64,000 nt of DNA from contig CP063848.1 of assembly GCA_015277795.1 (NCBI GenBank), positions 1,302,001 through 1,366,000 of the forward strand, read 5' to 3'. Positions 10,656 through 20,259 of this stretch are shown here, in pieces. Source of the stretch: Massilia sp. UMI-21 (lineage in GTDB: Bacteria; Pseudomonadota; Gammaproteobacteria; Burkholderiales; Burkholderiaceae_D). The first letter of the stretch is position 1. Each line of letters opens with the position of its first letter. The translations under genes were made by a program, and so were the position numbers. The notes beneath the pieces are model-generated. The model did no database searches. It had not been told where the DNA came from and saw only the letters and a program-made list of their open reading frames with translations.

Positions 10656-11725
10656 AGAGGCTGATGATCATGGCGGCCGGCACCGGCGGCCACATCTTCC
10701 CCGGCATCGCGATCGCGCAGACCATGCGCGCGCGCGGCTGGGAAGTGTCGTGGCTGGGCACCGCGCACGGCATGGAAACCGAGCTGGTGCCGAAGGCAGG
10801 CATCCCGATGGACAGCATCGACTTCGCCGGCCTGCGCGGCAAGGGCATCGGGCACACCGTGAAAGGCGCGTTCAAGATGGCGGCCAGCTTCCTGGCCTGC
10901 CGCCGCTACCTTGCCCAGCGCAAGCCCGACGTGGTGCTGGGCATGGGCGGCTACGTGACGGTGCCGGGCGGGATGATGGCGCGCACCCGGGGCGTGCCGC
11001 TGGCGCTGGTGAATGCCGATGCCGCGCTGCTGCTGTCGAACAAGACCCTGGCCCCGATCGCCCAGCGCGTGCTGTTCGGCTTTCCGGCCGATTTCGGCAA
11101 GGCCGCCGGCAAGGCGGTGGTCACCGGCAACCCGGTGCGCCAGCAGATCCTCGACCTGCCGGCGCCCGCCGAACGTTTCGCCGGCCGCTCCGGCCCGCTG
11201 CGCGTGCTGGTGGTGGGCGGCAGCCTGGGCGCCAAGGTGCTCAACGACAGCGTGCCGGCGGCACTGGCGATGATCGACCCTGCGGCGCGTCCGATCGTGA
11301 CCCACCAGTCGGGCAAGAAAAACATCGACGCGCTGCGCGCCGCCTATGCGCAAGCGGGCGTCGACGCCAATGTGGTCGATTTCATCGACGACATGGCCGC
11401 AAGCTATGCGAACGCCGACCTGGTGATCTGCCGCGCCGGCGCGATCACGGTGTCGGAGCTGACGGCGGCGGGCGTGGCCAGCGTGCTGGTGCCCTTTGTC
11501 GCCAGCACCACGGGCCACCAGCGCGACAACGCGATCTGGATGCATGAACAGAAAGCGGCCGTCCACCTGCCGCAGGGCGAACTGAATCCGCAGCGCTTGG
11601 CGAGCCTGCTGCAAACGACCACGCGCGAAGACTGCCTGGCGATGGCCAGGTCGGCGCACACCGTGGGCAAGCGCGACGCCAACGAGGCCATCGCGCGGGA
11701 ACTGGAACAACTGGCGAACTTATGA
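10652..11725 (+). CDS. murG: Lipid II synthase MurG
   Basis: This 357-residue GT-B glycosyltransferase adds GlcNAc from UDP-GlcNAc to lipid I at the inner face of the membrane. The N-terminal GTGGHIFPG loop (residues 9-17), the MGGYVTVPG motif and the GGSLGA loop of the second Rossmann domain are visible. [12 protein letters not shown] motif marks the donor-binding region. ATGA overlaps join it to ftsW and murC. Confidence 0.97.
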   Translation: MKRLMIMAAGTGGHIFPGIAIAQTMRARGWEVSWLGTAHGMETELVPKAGIPMDSIDFAGLRGKGIGHTVKGAFKMAASFLACRRYLAQRKPDVVLGMGGYVTVPGGMMARTRGVPLALVNADAALLLSNKTLAPIAQRVLFGFPADFGKAAGKAVVTGNPVRQQILDLPAPAERFAGRSGPLRVLVVGGSLGAKVLNDSVPAALAMIDPAARPIVTHQSGKKNIDALRAAYAQAGVDANVVDFIDDMAASYANADLVICRAGAITVSELTAAGVASVLVPFVASTTGHQRDNAIWMHEQKAAVHLPQGELNPQRLASLLQTTTREDCLAMARSAHTVGKRDANEAIARELEQLANL

Positions 11726-13110
11726 AACACAAGATCAAGAATATCCATTTCGTCGGTATCGGCGGCAGCGGCATGAGCGGCATCGCCGAAGTGCTGCTCA
11801 ACCTCGGCTACAAGGTGTCGGGTTCGGACCTGGCCAGCAATGCGGCCAGCCAGCGCCTGGCGGAACTGGGTGCGCGCGTCCACGTCGGCCATTCGAGCGA
11901 GCACGTGGTCGGCGCTGACGTGGTCGTGACCTCGACCGCCGTCAACGAAGCCAACCCGGAAGTGGTCGCTGCCCGTGCCGCCAAGGTGCCGGTGGTGCCG
12001 CGCGCGATCATGCTCGGCGAACTGATGCGCCTGAAGCGCGGCATCGCGATCGCCGGCACCCATGGCAAGACCACCACCACCAGCCTGGTGGCCTCGGTGC
12101 TGGCCCAGGGCGGCCTGGATCCGACCTTCGTCATCGGCGGGAAACTCACCGCGGCCGGCGCCAACGCCAAACTGGGCGCGGGCGACTACATCGTGGCCGA
12201 AGCCGACGAGTCGGATGCTTCCTTCCTGAACCTGTCGCCGATGATCGAGGTGATCACCAACATCGACGCCGACCACATGGAGACCTACGAGCACGACTTC
12301 GAGAAGCTCAAGGCCGCGTTCGTGAACTTCACCCACCGCCTGCCGTTCTACGGCCGCGCCATGCTGTGCATCGACGATCCGCACGTGCGCGCGATCCTGC
12401 CGCAGGTGACCAAGCCGGTGACGACCTACGGCTTCTCGGCGGAGGCCGAAGTACGCGCCTTCGATGCCCATGCCGTCGGGGTGCAGATGCATTTCACCGT
12501 GCGCCAGCAGGGCTACCCGGATACGAAGTTCGTGCTCAACCAGCCCGGCATGCACAACGTGCTCAACGCCTGCTCGGCAATCGCGATCGCGCGCGAGATC
12601 GGCCTCGACGACGAAGCGACCAACCTGGGCCTGCAGAATTTCAGCGGCGTCGGCCGCCGCTTCACCCGCTACGGCGAAGTCGGCCTGCCCGGCGGCGGCA
12701 GCTTCACCCTGGTGGACGACTTCGGCCACCATCCGGTCGAGCTTGACGTGACCCTGGCCGCCGCGCGCGCCGCCTATCCGGGGCGCCGCCTGGTGCTGGC
12801 TTTCCAGCCGCACCGCTACAGCCGCACGCGCGACCTGTTCGAGGACTTCGTCAAGGTGCTGGCCACGCCGGATGTGCTGCTGCTGGCCGACGTGTATCCG
12901 GCCGGCGAAGCGCCGATCGTGGCCGCCGACGGCCGCGCCCTGGCGCGCGCGCTGCGCACCGGCGGCACGCTGGAACCGATTTTCGTGGAGGCGATCGCCG
13001 ACATGCCCGCCGCCATCCTGAAGGTGGCGCGCGACGGCGACGTCGTCCTCACCATGGGCGCCGGCTCGATCAGCGGCGTCCCGCACCAACTGACCAATGC
13101 AAAGGCTTGA
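11722..13110 (+). CDS. murC: UDP-N-acetylmuramate--L-alanine ligase MurC
   Basis: This 462-residue enzyme is the first Mur ligase, adding L-alanine to UDP-MurNAc. The N-terminal UDP-binding loop [12 protein letters not shown] begins at residue 12 and the ATP loop [11 protein letters not shown] lies near residue 112. The order murG-murC-ddl is the classic one, but murB is not between murC and ddl and must be encoded outside this window. Confidence 0.97.
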   Translation: MKHKIKNIHFVGIGGSGMSGIAEVLLNLGYKVSGSDLASNAASQRLAELGARVHVGHSSEHVVGADVVVTSTAVNEANPEVVAARAAKVPVVPRAIMLGELMRLKRGIAIAGTHGKTTTTSLVASVLAQGGLDPTFVIGGKLTAAGANAKLGAGDYIVAEADESDASFLNLSPMIEVITNIDADHMETYEHDFEKLKAAFVNFTHRLPFYGRAMLCIDDPHVRAILPQVTKPVTTYGFSAEAEVRAFDAHAVGVQMHFTVRQQGYPDTKFVLNQPGMHNVLNACSAIAIAREIGLDDEATNLGLQNFSGVGRRFTRYGEVGLPGGGSFTLVDDFGHHPVELDVTLAAARAAYPGRRLVLAFQPHRYSRTRDLFEDFVKVLATPDVLLLADVYPAGEAPIVAADGRALARALRTGGTLEPIFVEAIADMPAAILKVARDGDVVLTMGAGSISGVPHQLTNAKA

Positions 13111-13114
13111 CGCT

Positions 13115-14089
13115 GTGAATACCCCGAACGCAACCACCTCTACCTTCGACCCGGCTTCCTTCGGCAAGGTCGGCGTGCTCTTCGGCGGTCGTTCCGCCGA
13201 GCGTGACGTATCGATCATGTCCGGCACCGGCGTGCTGAACGCCCTGAAGAGCCGCGGCGTCGACGCCCACGCCTTCGATCCCGGCACCCGGAGCCTGGCC
13301 GAACTGGCCGAGCAAGGCTTCGACCGCGTCTTCATCGCGCTGCACGGCCGCTACGGCGAAGACGGCAGCCTGCAGGGCGCGCTGGAACAACTCGGGATCC
13401 CGTACACCGGCAGCGGCGTGATGGCCTCGAGCGTCGGCATGGACAAGATCACCACCAAGAAGATCTGGAAGATGGACGAGATCCCGACCCCGGACTACAT
13501 GACCATCGATCCGTCCACCGACCTCGACGAAGTCCTGGTGGCGCTCGGCCTGCCGCTGATCGTCAAGCCGCCGCTCGAAGGCTCGACCATCGGCATCACC
13601 AAGGTGAACAAGGCCGAGGAGCTCAAGGCCGCGGTCGACCTGGCCGCCGGTTTCGACGCCGTCGTGCTGGCCGAGGAATTCGTCACCGGCCGCGAGTTCA
13701 CCGTGGCCGTGCTGGGCACCGGCAAGCACGCCCGGGCGCTGCCGATCGTCGAGATCGTGGCGCCGGAAGGCAACTACGACTACCAGAACAAGTACTTCAC
13801 CGACGACACCCGCTATCACTGCCCGGCGCAGCTGGACCCGCACCTGGCCGAAGAGATCCAGCGCCACGCCGTGCATGCCTACCGCGCGCTCGGCTGCGAG
13901 GGCTGGGGCCGGGTCGACGTGCTGGTGCGCCAGGAAGACATGCGTCCCTTCCTGCTCGAGGTGAACACCTCGCCGGGCATGACCTCGCACTCGCTGGTGC
14001 CGATGGCGGCCCGTGCGGTGGGCATCGGCTACGAGGACCTGTGCCTGGAGATCCTGGCATCGGCGCGCCTGAAGATGGCAAAGGGATAA
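13115..14089 (+). CDS. ddl: D-alanine--D-alanine ligase
   Basis: This ATP-grasp enzyme makes the D-Ala-D-Ala dipeptide used by MurF. The N-terminal motif [14 protein letters not shown], the [10 protein letters not shown] loop, the ATP-grasp lysine motif [13 protein letters not shown] and the metal-binding [13 protein letters not shown] are all present. The start is set at GTG 13115 (324 residues) because AAAGG lies 9 bases upstream. An in-frame ATG at 13097 (330 residues) overlaps murC and lacks a ribosome-binding site, but cannot be excluded. Confidence 0.94.
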   Translation: MNTPNATTSTFDPASFGKVGVLFGGRSAERDVSIMSGTGVLNALKSRGVDAHAFDPGTRSLAELAEQGFDRVFIALHGRYGEDGSLQGALEQLGIPYTGSGVMASSVGMDKITTKKIWKMDEIPTPDYMTIDPSTDLDEVLVALGLPLIVKPPLEGSTIGITKVNKAEELKAAVDLAAGFDAVVLAEEFVTGREFTVAVLGTGKHARALPIVEIVAPEGNYDYQNKYFTDDTRYHCPAQLDPHLAEEIQRHAVHAYRALGCEGWGRVDVLVRQEDMRPFLLEVNTSPGMTSHSLVPMAARAVGIGYEDLCLEILASARLKMAKG

Positions 14090-14095
14090 CGACGC

Positions 14096-14920
14096 ATGTG
14101 GCATGACGTCCGCGCCCTCAACGCCACCGCCAGCAGCCTGGTGGCGATGACCGTGCTCGCCTGTATCGGGTCCGGCGTGTGGTGGCTGTCGCAACGTCCC
14201 ATGTTCTTGCTGCAGGCGGTGACGGTGGAGAGCATGTACGCGCTGCCGCTGCGCCACGTGAACGAACTCACGGTGCGCAACGGCGTGATCGGCAAGATCC
14301 GCGGAAACTTCTTCACCACCGACCTGGACCAGGTGCGCACGACCTTCGAGACCGTGCCCTGGGTGCGCCGCGCCACGGTGCGGCGCGAATGGCCGAACCA
14401 GCTGATCGTCGAGGTCGAAGAGCACGAGGCGCTCGGCACCTGGGGCGAGGATGGCCGGCTGCTGTCGGTCAAGGGCGACGTGTTTACCGCCAACCTGGCC
14501 GAGGCCGACGACGACCACGAACTGCCGGCCTTCGACGGCCCCAAGGGCAGCGAAAAGGAAGTGCTGGCCCGCTTCACCGAGCTGCGCTCGTGGTTCTCGC
14601 CGGTCGAGCTGGCGCCGCAGGCGCTGTCGCTGTCGGAGCGCTACGCCTGGACCGTGAAGCTGGACAACGGCATGAGCGTGGCGCTCGGCCGGGAGCAGAA
14701 CAGGGACACGCTGAAAAAGCGCGTGCAGCGGCTGGTGGGCGTCTACCCGCAGCTGGTCGCGCGGCTGCAGGAAGGGCGCATCGACACCATCGACATGCGC
14801 TATCCGAACGGCCTGGCGCTGTCCTCGGCCGCGCTGGCGGTGCCGACCGACGCCACCAAGCCAGTCAAGCCGGCCAAGAAAAAACCGCATCAACCCAACA
14901 AAACAACCAAGCAAACATAA
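14096..14920 (+). CDS. ftsQ: Cell division protein FtsQ
   Basis: This is a 274-residue bitopic membrane protein linking early and late divisome components through FtsB and FtsL. It has a short cytoplasmic tail, a membrane segment at about residues 14-31, a POTRA-type domain (from about FLLQAVTVES to VEVEEHEALG) and a periplasmic beta domain. The C-terminus is a lysine/proline/threonine-rich tail (KPVKPAKKKPHQPNKTTK), probably disordered. An AAAGGGATAA stretch before the ATG supplies the ribosome-binding site and overlaps the ddl stop. Confidence 0.95.
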   Translation: MWHDVRALNATASSLVAMTVLACIGSGVWWLSQRPMFLLQAVTVESMYALPLRHVNELTVRNGVIGKIRGNFFTTDLDQVRTTFETVPWVRRATVRREWPNQLIVEVEEHEALGTWGEDGRLLSVKGDVFTANLAEADDDHELPAFDGPKGSEKEVLARFTELRSWFSPVELAPQALSLSERYAWTVKLDNGMSVALGREQNRDTLKKRVQRLVGVYPQLVARLQEGRIDTIDMRYPNGLALSSAALAVPTDATKPVKPAKKKPHQPNKTTKQT

Positions 14921-14933
14921 GCAGGCAACAGCA

Positions 14934-16166
14934 ATGACAAAAGACGCGAAGAACCTGATCGTCGGCCTCGACATCGGCACCTCGAAGGTGGTGGCGGTGG
15001 TGGCCGAAGTGATGTCCGATGGACGCCACGAGGTGATCGGCCTCGGTCAGCACGAGTCGAAAGGATTGAAGAAAGGCGTGGTCGTGAACATCGAGGCCAC
15101 CGTCGAGTCGATCCAGCGCGCGCTCGAGGAGGCGGAGCTGATGGCCGACTGCAAGATCCGCAATGTCTATGCTGGCATCGCCGGCAGCCATATCCGTTCG
15201 TTCAATTCGAGCGGCATGGTTGCGATCAAGGACAAGGAAGTCACCGCCACCGACGTGGCGCGCGTGATCGAGACCGCCAAGGCGGTCAACATCCCGACCG
15301 ACCAGCAACTGCTGCACACCGTGCCCCAGGAATTCATCGTCGACAACCAGGAAGACGTGCGCGAGCCGATCGGCATGAGCGGCATTCGCCTGGAAGTGCG
15401 CGTGCACATCGTCACCGGTGCGGTGTCCGCGGTCCAGAATATTGTAAAGTGCGTGCGCCGATGCGGACTCGAGGTCTCGGACCTGATCCTGCAGCCGATG
15501 GCATCGGCCGACGCCGTATTGACCACCGACGAGAAGGAACTGGGCGTGGTCCTGATCGACATCGGCGGGGGCACCACCGACATCGCGGTGTTCTCGGACG
15601 GCGCGATCCGCCACACCGCCGTGCTGCCGATCGCGGGCGACCAGATCACCAGCGACATCGCGATGGCGCTGCGCACCCCGACCGGCGAAGCCGAGGACAT
15701 CAAGATCCGCTACGGCGTGGCCAAGCAGGTGCTGGCCGATCCGGGCGAAACGCTCGAGGTGCCGGGACTGGGCGACCGCGGTCCGCGCGCGCTGTCGCGC
15801 CAGGCGCTGGCGGCGGTGATCGAGCCGCGCGTCGAAGAACTGTTCGCGATGGTGCACACGGTGGTGCGCGAGTCGGGCTACGAGGGCGTGCTCTCGTCGG
15901 GCATCGTACTTACCGGCGGCAGCTCGATCATGCCCGGCATGATCGAGATGGCCGAGGACATCTTCCTCAAACCGGCGCGCCTCGGCACGCCGGACTACCG
16001 CGGCCAGTTGGCCGACGTCGTGCGCAGCCCACGCTACGCCACGGTGCTCGGCCTGCTGCTGGAAGCGAAGAAGCAGTACCTGCGCGGTCACATCGTCACG
16101 CGTCAGGATGGTTCGGTGAAGGCAGTCTGGCAGCGCATGAAGGAATGGATAGCGGGGAATTTCTAA
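14934..16166 (+). CDS. ftsA: Cell division protein FtsA
   Basis: This 410-residue actin-like ATPase tethers FtsZ filaments to the membrane. The phosphate-1 motif GLDIGTSKV lies at residues 11-19, the phosphate-2 motif IDIGGGTTDIAVF near residue 209 and the adenosine motif GIVLTGGSSIMPG near residue 325. The C-terminal amphipathic helix (WQRMKEWIAGNF) is the membrane-targeting sequence. It follows ftsQ after 13 bases; ftsZ follows after a 170-base leader region rather than being overlapped. Confidence 0.97.
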   Translation: MTKDAKNLIVGLDIGTSKVVAVVAEVMSDGRHEVIGLGQHESKGLKKGVVVNIEATVESIQRALEEAELMADCKIRNVYAGIAGSHIRSFNSSGMVAIKDKEVTATDVARVIETAKAVNIPTDQQLLHTVPQEFIVDNQEDVREPIGMSGIRLEVRVHIVTGAVSAVQNIVKCVRRCGLEVSDLILQPMASADAVLTTDEKELGVVLIDIGGGTTDIAVFSDGAIRHTAVLPIAGDQITSDIAMALRTPTGEAEDIKIRYGVAKQVLADPGETLEVPGLGDRGPRALSRQALAAVIEPRVEELFAMVHTVVRESGYEGVLSSGIVLTGGSSIMPGMIEMAEDIFLKPARLGTPDYRGQLADVVRSPRYATVLGLLLEAKKQYLRGHIVTRQDGSVKAVWQRMKEWIAGNF

Positions 16167-16224
16167 AGCAGGGCAGCAGGGTCGCATCAAGCACGAATTT
16201 TTTTAGTACGGCAGCAACAAATCG

Positions 16225-16253
16225 TCCACGGGTAAAGATTTTTTAAATACAAT
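16225..16253 (+). promoter_or_regulatory. Weak candidate promoter before ftsZ
   Basis: TACAAT (16248-16253) is a 5/6 match to the -10 consensus. At 17 bases upstream only a weak -35 (TCCACG) is seen. If used, transcription would begin at about 16260, directly at the 5' side of the long hairpin that follows. This is inferred from sequence only. Confidence 0.35.
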
Positions 16254-16261
16254 CGCTACTT

Positions 16262-16307
16262 CCGGTTTCAGGGCTCTGTCAGGGGCCTGGCACCAGTCCT
16301 GAAACGG
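16262..16307 (+). promoter_or_regulatory. Long nested hairpin in the ftsZ leader
   Basis: An outer stem pairs 16262-16275 with 16295-16307, including uninterrupted GTTTCAGG (16265-16272) against CCTGAAAC (16298-16305). An inner stem pairs TGTCAG (16277-16282) with CTGGCA (16287-16292) around a GGGC loop. About 19 base pairs form with one bulged G and two G-U pairs. There is no T-run, so it is not an intrinsic terminator. It ends 29 bases before the ftsZ ATG. Its role is unknown; mRNA stabilisation or translational control are possibilities. Confidence 0.6.
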
Positions 16308-16336
16308 AAACGGCATCTTGAATATTGGGAGTTCAT

Positions 16337-17527
16337 ATGGAGTTCGATATGGTCGATAACGCAGCACTGGGGACCGTGATCAAAGTTGTCGGCGTCGGCG
16401 GCGCAGGCGGCAATGCGGTTCAGCACATGATCAACAAGGGTGTGTCCGGTGTCGAGTTCATCGCCGCAAACACGGATGCGCAGGCGCTGGCGGTTTCGGG
16501 CGCCAACAACATCATCCAGATCGGCGAGTCCGGCCTGGGTGCGGGCATGCGTCCGGAAGTCGGCCGCCAGCTGGCCGAGCAGTCGCGCGCGCGCATCGAA
16601 GACGCGCTGCGCGGTGCGCACATGGTCTTCATCGCTGCCGGCATGGGCGGCGGCACCGGTACCGGCGCCGCACCGATCGTCGCCGAAGTGGCCAAATCGA
16701 TGGGCGCGCTGACCGTTGCGGTGGTCTCCAAGCCGTTCTCCTACGAAGGCGACAAGTGCATGCAGGTCGCCGAATCGGGCCTGGAAGAACTGACCAAGCA
16801 CGTCGACTCCCTGATCGTCATCCTGAACGAAAAACTGGAAGACATCTACGAAGACGAGTCGATGCTCGACTGGATGAAGCACGCCGACGACGTCCTGAAC
16901 AACGCGGTCGCCGGTATCGCCGAGATCATCAACGTGCCGGGCCACATCAACGTCGACTTCAACGACGTCAAGACCATCATGAGCGAGCAGGGCAAGGCCA
17001 TGATGGGTACCGCGACCGCCGCCGGCGTGGACCGCGCGCGCATCGCCGCCGAGCAGGCCGTGGCGTCGCCGCTGCTGGACGGCATCGACCTGTCGGGCGC
17101 CAAGGGCGTGCTGGTCAACGTGACCGCAAGCCGTAGCCTGAAGGGCAAGGAAATCAAGGAAGTCATGGCCGCCGTGCGCGCCTTCGCCGCACCGGACGCG
17201 TCGATCGCACAGGGCATCGCCTACGACGACGAGATGGGCGACGAGCTGCGCGTGACCGTGGTCGCGACCGGCCTGGGCAAGAACAAGAAGATGCAACTGG
17301 TGCAGCCGCAGCAGATGCTCAAGACCGGTACCTACAACGCGCCGGTGATGGCCGGTTCGTCGGCGGTGGCCGGCGGCATGACCATGGGCCACGGCGAGGT
17401 CGCGAGCGGCATGAAGCAGCCGGCCGTGTGGCGCCGCGAGCAGGCATCGGAACAGGTGCAGGCGATGCAACGCAACGGCGTCGAGACCTACGACATTCCG
17501 GCCTTCCTGCGCAAGCAGGCCGATTGA
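16337..17527 (+). CDS. ftsZ: Cell division GTPase FtsZ
   Basis: This 396-residue tubulin-like GTPase polymerises into the Z-ring at midcell. The nucleotide-binding segment GVGGAGGNAV starts near residue 19 and the tubulin signature GGGTGTGAAP lies near residue 105. The conserved C-terminal peptide ETYDIPAFLRKQAD, which binds FtsA and ZapD, is intact; zapD lies later in this window. ATG 16337 is chosen over an upstream TTG because GGGAG at 16327-16331 is well spaced and MEFDMV is the usual betaproteobacterial N-terminus. Confidence 0.98.
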   Translation: MEFDMVDNAALGTVIKVVGVGGAGGNAVQHMINKGVSGVEFIAANTDAQALAVSGANNIIQIGESGLGAGMRPEVGRQLAEQSRARIEDALRGAHMVFIAAGMGGGTGTGAAPIVAEVAKSMGALTVAVVSKPFSYEGDKCMQVAESGLEELTKHVDSLIVILNEKLEDIYEDESMLDWMKHADDVLNNAVAGIAEIINVPGHINVDFNDVKTIMSEQGKAMMGTATAAGVDRARIAAEQAVASPLLDGIDLSGAKGVLVNVTASRSLKGKEIKEVMAAVRAFAAPDASIAQGIAYDDEMGDELRVTVVATGLGKNKKMQLVQPQQMLKTGTYNAPVMAGSSAVAGGMTMGHGEVASGMKQPAVWRREQASEQVQAMQRNGVETYDIPAFLRKQAD

Positions 17528-17551
17528 GCCGAACCGGGTCGGACGCCAAGG

Positions 17552-17579
17552 GGCCAGCGCAAGCTGGCCTTTTTCTTTT
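17552..17579 (+). terminator. Intrinsic terminator after ftsZ
   Basis: GGCCAGC (17552-17558), loop GCAA, and GCTGGCC (17563-17569) form a perfect 7-bp stem followed by TTTTTCTTTT. This marks the end of the dcw transcription unit. Confidence 0.9.
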
Positions 17580-17665
17580 CGTACGGTGGGCGTTCGGCTA
17601 GTGCGAGCGTCATGGCAGACCTGCCGTGAGTCGAACGCGCGGGCGGCGCAGCCGCCCACCCTACG
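17580..17665. repeat. REP-like palindromic repeat, copy 1
   Basis: The right part (17633-17665) reads AACGCGC, then the hairpin GGGCGGC-GCA-GCCGCCC, then ACCCTACG. A related copy with the same flanks lies at 46150-46181. The left part (from 17580, GTACGGTGGGCG) is an imperfect reverse complement of the right end. It looks like a bipartite extragenic palindromic element between transcription units. Confidence 0.55.
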
Positions 17666-17738
17666 CAAGGCCCTTCTGCAGACTCGCCGGACATCGGCGA
17701 TAATTGCCGGATTCTCAAAACCCAAAAAGGAACAGACC

Positions 17739-18242
17739 ATGACCATCCAGATCGGCGATCGCCTGCCGGAAGGCACCCTGTCGGAATTCATCGAGACCGA
17801 ATCGGCCGGCTGCTCGCTCGGCCCGAACACCTTCCAGGTCGCGGACCTCGTCAAGGGCAAGAAGATCGTCATCTTCGGCCTGCCGGGCGCCTTCACCCCG
17901 ACCTGCTCGGCCCAGCACGTGCCGGGCTACGTCCAGAACGCCGAGGCGCTCAAGGCCAAGGGCGTGGACGAAATCTGGTGCATCTCGGTGAACGACGCCT
18001 TCGTCATGGGCGCCTGGGGCCGCGACCAGAAATCGACCGGCATCGTGCGCATGATGGCCGATGGTAACGGCGCCTTCTCGAAGGCCCTGGGCCTGGATGC
18101 CGACTTCTCGAAGCACGGCATGGGCACCCGCTCGCAGCGTTACTCGATGCTGGTCGAGGACGGCGTGGTCAGGCAGCTCAACGTCGAAACCGCCGGCTTC
18201 GAGGTCTCGGGCGCCGAGAAGATGCTGGAGCAGCTGGGCTGA
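17739..18242 (+). CDS. Peroxiredoxin (Prx5-type)
   Basis: This 167-residue thiol peroxidase reduces hydrogen peroxide and alkyl hydroperoxides using thiol donors. The peroxidatic cysteine is C56 in the PGAFTPTCS motif; a second cysteine sits at C25 and another in IWCISVNDAF near residue 87. The length and the PGAFTPTC / WGRDQ motifs match the Prx5 subfamily without a fused glutaredoxin. ATG 17739 follows an AAAAAGG ribosome-binding site; in-frame sequence upstream is not conserved in character. It is a single-gene unit with its own terminator. Confidence 0.92.
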   Translation: MTIQIGDRLPEGTLSEFIETESAGCSLGPNTFQVADLVKGKKIVIFGLPGAFTPTCSAQHVPGYVQNAEALKAKGVDEIWCISVNDAFVMGAWGRDQKSTGIVRMMADGNGAFSKALGLDADFSKHGMGTRSQRYSMLVEDGVVRQLNVETAGFEVSGAEKMLEQLG

Positions 18243-18271
18243 TCGGCCCGCGCATCGCCGGAACACCTGCA

Positions 18272-18295
18272 AACGGCGCCGCGGCGCCGTTTTTT
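18272..18295 (+). terminator. Intrinsic terminator after the peroxiredoxin gene
   Basis: AACGGCGCC (18272-18280) pairs with GGCGCCGTT (18283-18291) across GC, followed by a run of T. Confidence 0.88.
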
Positions 18296-18318
18296 CGTAG
18301 CATCAGCCTCGCCCCGCC

Positions 18319-19206
18319 ATGTCCCTGACCCGTCCCACCAGTAAGCTCTACAGCATCTACGCCATGGTGCTGGCCGTCTTCATGTTCGCGCTGATGGACA
18401 CGGTGATGAAGGCGCTGTCGCAGACCTACCCGGCGATCCAGGTGGCCGCGCTGCGCTCGCTCACCTCCTTGCCGCTGATCGTCCTGTATGTCGGCATCAA
18501 GGTCGGCTACGCCGACATCTTCCGCATTCGCTGGCCGCTGCACCTGCTGCGCGCGGTGCTGGGCATCGCGATGCTCAGCTTCTTCGCCTTCGGCATCCGC
18601 AAGCTGTCGCTGGCCGAGGCCTACACGATCTTCTTCATCGCGCCGGCGATCATCACCGCGCTGTCGGTCTGGTTCCTGAAAGAGCGCGTCGACCTGGCGC
18701 GCTGGATCGCCATCGGGGTCGGACTGTGCGGCGTGCTGGTGGTGCTGCGGCCCGACGGCGCCGGCTTCCTCACCATCGGCGGCCTGGCGGTGCTGGGCGC
18801 GGCGGCGATGTATGCGATCTCGGCGATCACGGTCGGCATCCTGGCCCGGACCGACCGCAGCGAGCACATGGTGTTCTGGCTGATGCTGATGATGTCGATC
18901 GGCGCGACGGCGCTGGCGGCGCCCGGCTGGGTCGCCATGAGGATGAGCGACCTGCCGCTGCTGGCGGGCCTGGCCCTGAGCGGCTTCATCGGCCAGCTGG
19001 CGATCACCGAGGCCTTCGCCAAGGGCGACGCCTCGAGCGTGGCGCCGTTCGAATACACGGCACTGGCCTGGGCGGTCGGCCTCGACTGGCTGCTGTGGCA
19101 AACCCTGCCGGACGGCTGGACGGTGCTGGGCGCGGCGATCATCATCGGCAGCGGCATGTATCTGATTCGCCACGAAAAAGTGCACGTGGAGTCGGACCAT
19201 CCGTAG
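18319..19206 (+). CDS. EamA/DMT-family permease
   Basis: This 295-residue inner-membrane protein has about ten hydrophobic segments in two EamA-like halves, as in the drug/metabolite transporter superfamily (S-adenosylmethionine or amino-acid exporters and related). Features visible include the early FALMDTVMKAL helix and the FFIAPAIITALSVWFLKERV segment ending in the family's typical LKE at the end of the first half. The substrate cannot be told from sequence. It sits alone between a terminator and the lpxC promoter. Confidence 0.85.
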   Translation: MSLTRPTSKLYSIYAMVLAVFMFALMDTVMKALSQTYPAIQVAALRSLTSLPLIVLYVGIKVGYADIFRIRWPLHLLRAVLGIAMLSFFAFGIRKLSLAEAYTIFFIAPAIITALSVWFLKERVDLARWIAIGVGLCGVLVVLRPDGAGFLTIGGLAVLGAAAMYAISAITVGILARTDRSEHMVFWLMLMMSIGATALAAPGWVAMRMSDLPLLAGLALSGFIGQLAITEAFAKGDASSVAPFEYTALAWAVGLDWLLWQTLPDGWTVLGAAIIIGSGMYLIRHEKVHVESDHP

Positions 19207-19265
19207 AACCGGCGCGATTCGGCGTGCGAGGCCGCCGGGCGTCTGCGCCGCCCGGAGCCCTGGGC

Positions 19266-19271
19266 TATAAT
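19266..19271 (+). promoter_or_regulatory. TATAAT -10 element immediately before lpxC
   Basis: A perfect TATAAT lies with only seven bases between it and the lpxC ATG. A start site at the normal distance from a -10 would fall at or next to the ATG, implying a leaderless or near-leaderless mRNA. No good -35 is seen at 16-18 bases, and no Shine-Dalgarno sequence precedes the ATG. A promoter or terminator further upstream cannot be excluded. Confidence 0.5.
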
Positions 19272-19278
19272 CGTTTTC

Positions 19279-20214
19279 ATGTTGAAACAAAGAACCATCA
19301 AGCAGGTCGTGCGCACCACCGGTGTGGGCGTCCACTCCGGCACCAAGGTCGAACTGACCCTGCGGCCGGCGCCGCCGGGTGCCGGCATCACCTTCCGCCG
19401 GGTCGACTACGATCCGATCGTCGCCATCCCGAGCGCGGCCGACGCGGTCGGCGAGACCCGCATGGCCACGGTCCTGATCCGCGACGGCGCGCGCGTCTCC
19501 ACCGTCGAGCACCTGATGTCGGCCTGCGCCGGCTTAGGGATAGACAACCTCACCGTCGACGTGACCGCCGAAGAGATCCCGATCATGGACGGCTCGGCGG
19601 CGTCCTTCGTGTTCCTGCTGCAGCAGGCCGGCCTGGAAGAGCAGGACGCGCCGAAGCGCTTCATCCGCGTGCTGAAGGACGTCGAGATCCGCCACGGCAG
19701 CGGCAAGGACGAGAAGTGGGCGCGCCTGTCGCCCTACGACGGCTTCAAGCTCGACTTCTTCATCGAATTCAACCATCCGGCCGTGGACGGCACCATGCAG
19801 CGCGCCTCGGTCGATTTCGGCGACGTCTCCTACGTGCACGACGTGGCGCGGGCGCGCACCTTCGGCTTCATGCAGGACGTGGAAACCCTGCGCGGCCTGG
19901 GCCTGGCGCGCGGCGGTTCGCTCGAAAACGCGATCGTGATGGACGAGTACCGCATCCTGAATGCGGACGGCCTGCGCTACGAGGACGAATTCGTGCGCCA
20001 CAAGATCCTGGACGCGATCGGCGACCTGTACATCGTCGGCCACCCGCTGCTGGCCGGCTACACGGCCCACAAGTCGGGTCACGCGCTCAACAACGAGCTG
20101 CTGCGCAAGCTGCTGGGCACGCCGGACGCCTTCGAGTGGGTCGAGTTCGATTCGCTGAGCGAGGCGCCGCCGTCCTACCTGCGCCAGATGACGCGGGAGT
20201 GGGCGCAGATGTGA
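19279..20214 (+). CDS. lpxC: UDP-3-O-acyl-GlcNAc deacetylase LpxC
   Basis: This 311-residue zinc amidase performs the committed step of lipid A synthesis. Zinc-ligand motifs are visible: STVEHLMSA near residue 77 and [11 protein letters not shown] (His-x3-Asp) near residue 237, with the catalytic-region [12 protein letters not shown] near residue 262. The N-terminus [21 protein letters not shown] is typical. The gene lies between a permease and dciA, in the conserved ftsZ-to-secA stretch. Confidence 0.97.
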   Translation: MLKQRTIKQVVRTTGVGVHSGTKVELTLRPAPPGAGITFRRVDYDPIVAIPSAADAVGETRMATVLIRDGARVSTVEHLMSACAGLGIDNLTVDVTAEEIPIMDGSAASFVFLLQQAGLEEQDAPKRFIRVLKDVEIRHGSGKDEKWARLSPYDGFKLDFFIEFNHPAVDGTMQRASVDFGDVSYVHDVARARTFGFMQDVETLRGLGLARGGSLENAIVMDEYRILNADGLRYEDEFVRHKILDAIGDLYIVGHPLLAGYTAHKSGHALNNELLRKLLGTPDAFEWVEFDSLSEAPPSYLRQMTREWAQM

Positions 20215-20259
20215 TGCGCCCGGGCCGATGCCGGCCGCCGGCGCGCAGGGAAGGGCGGA

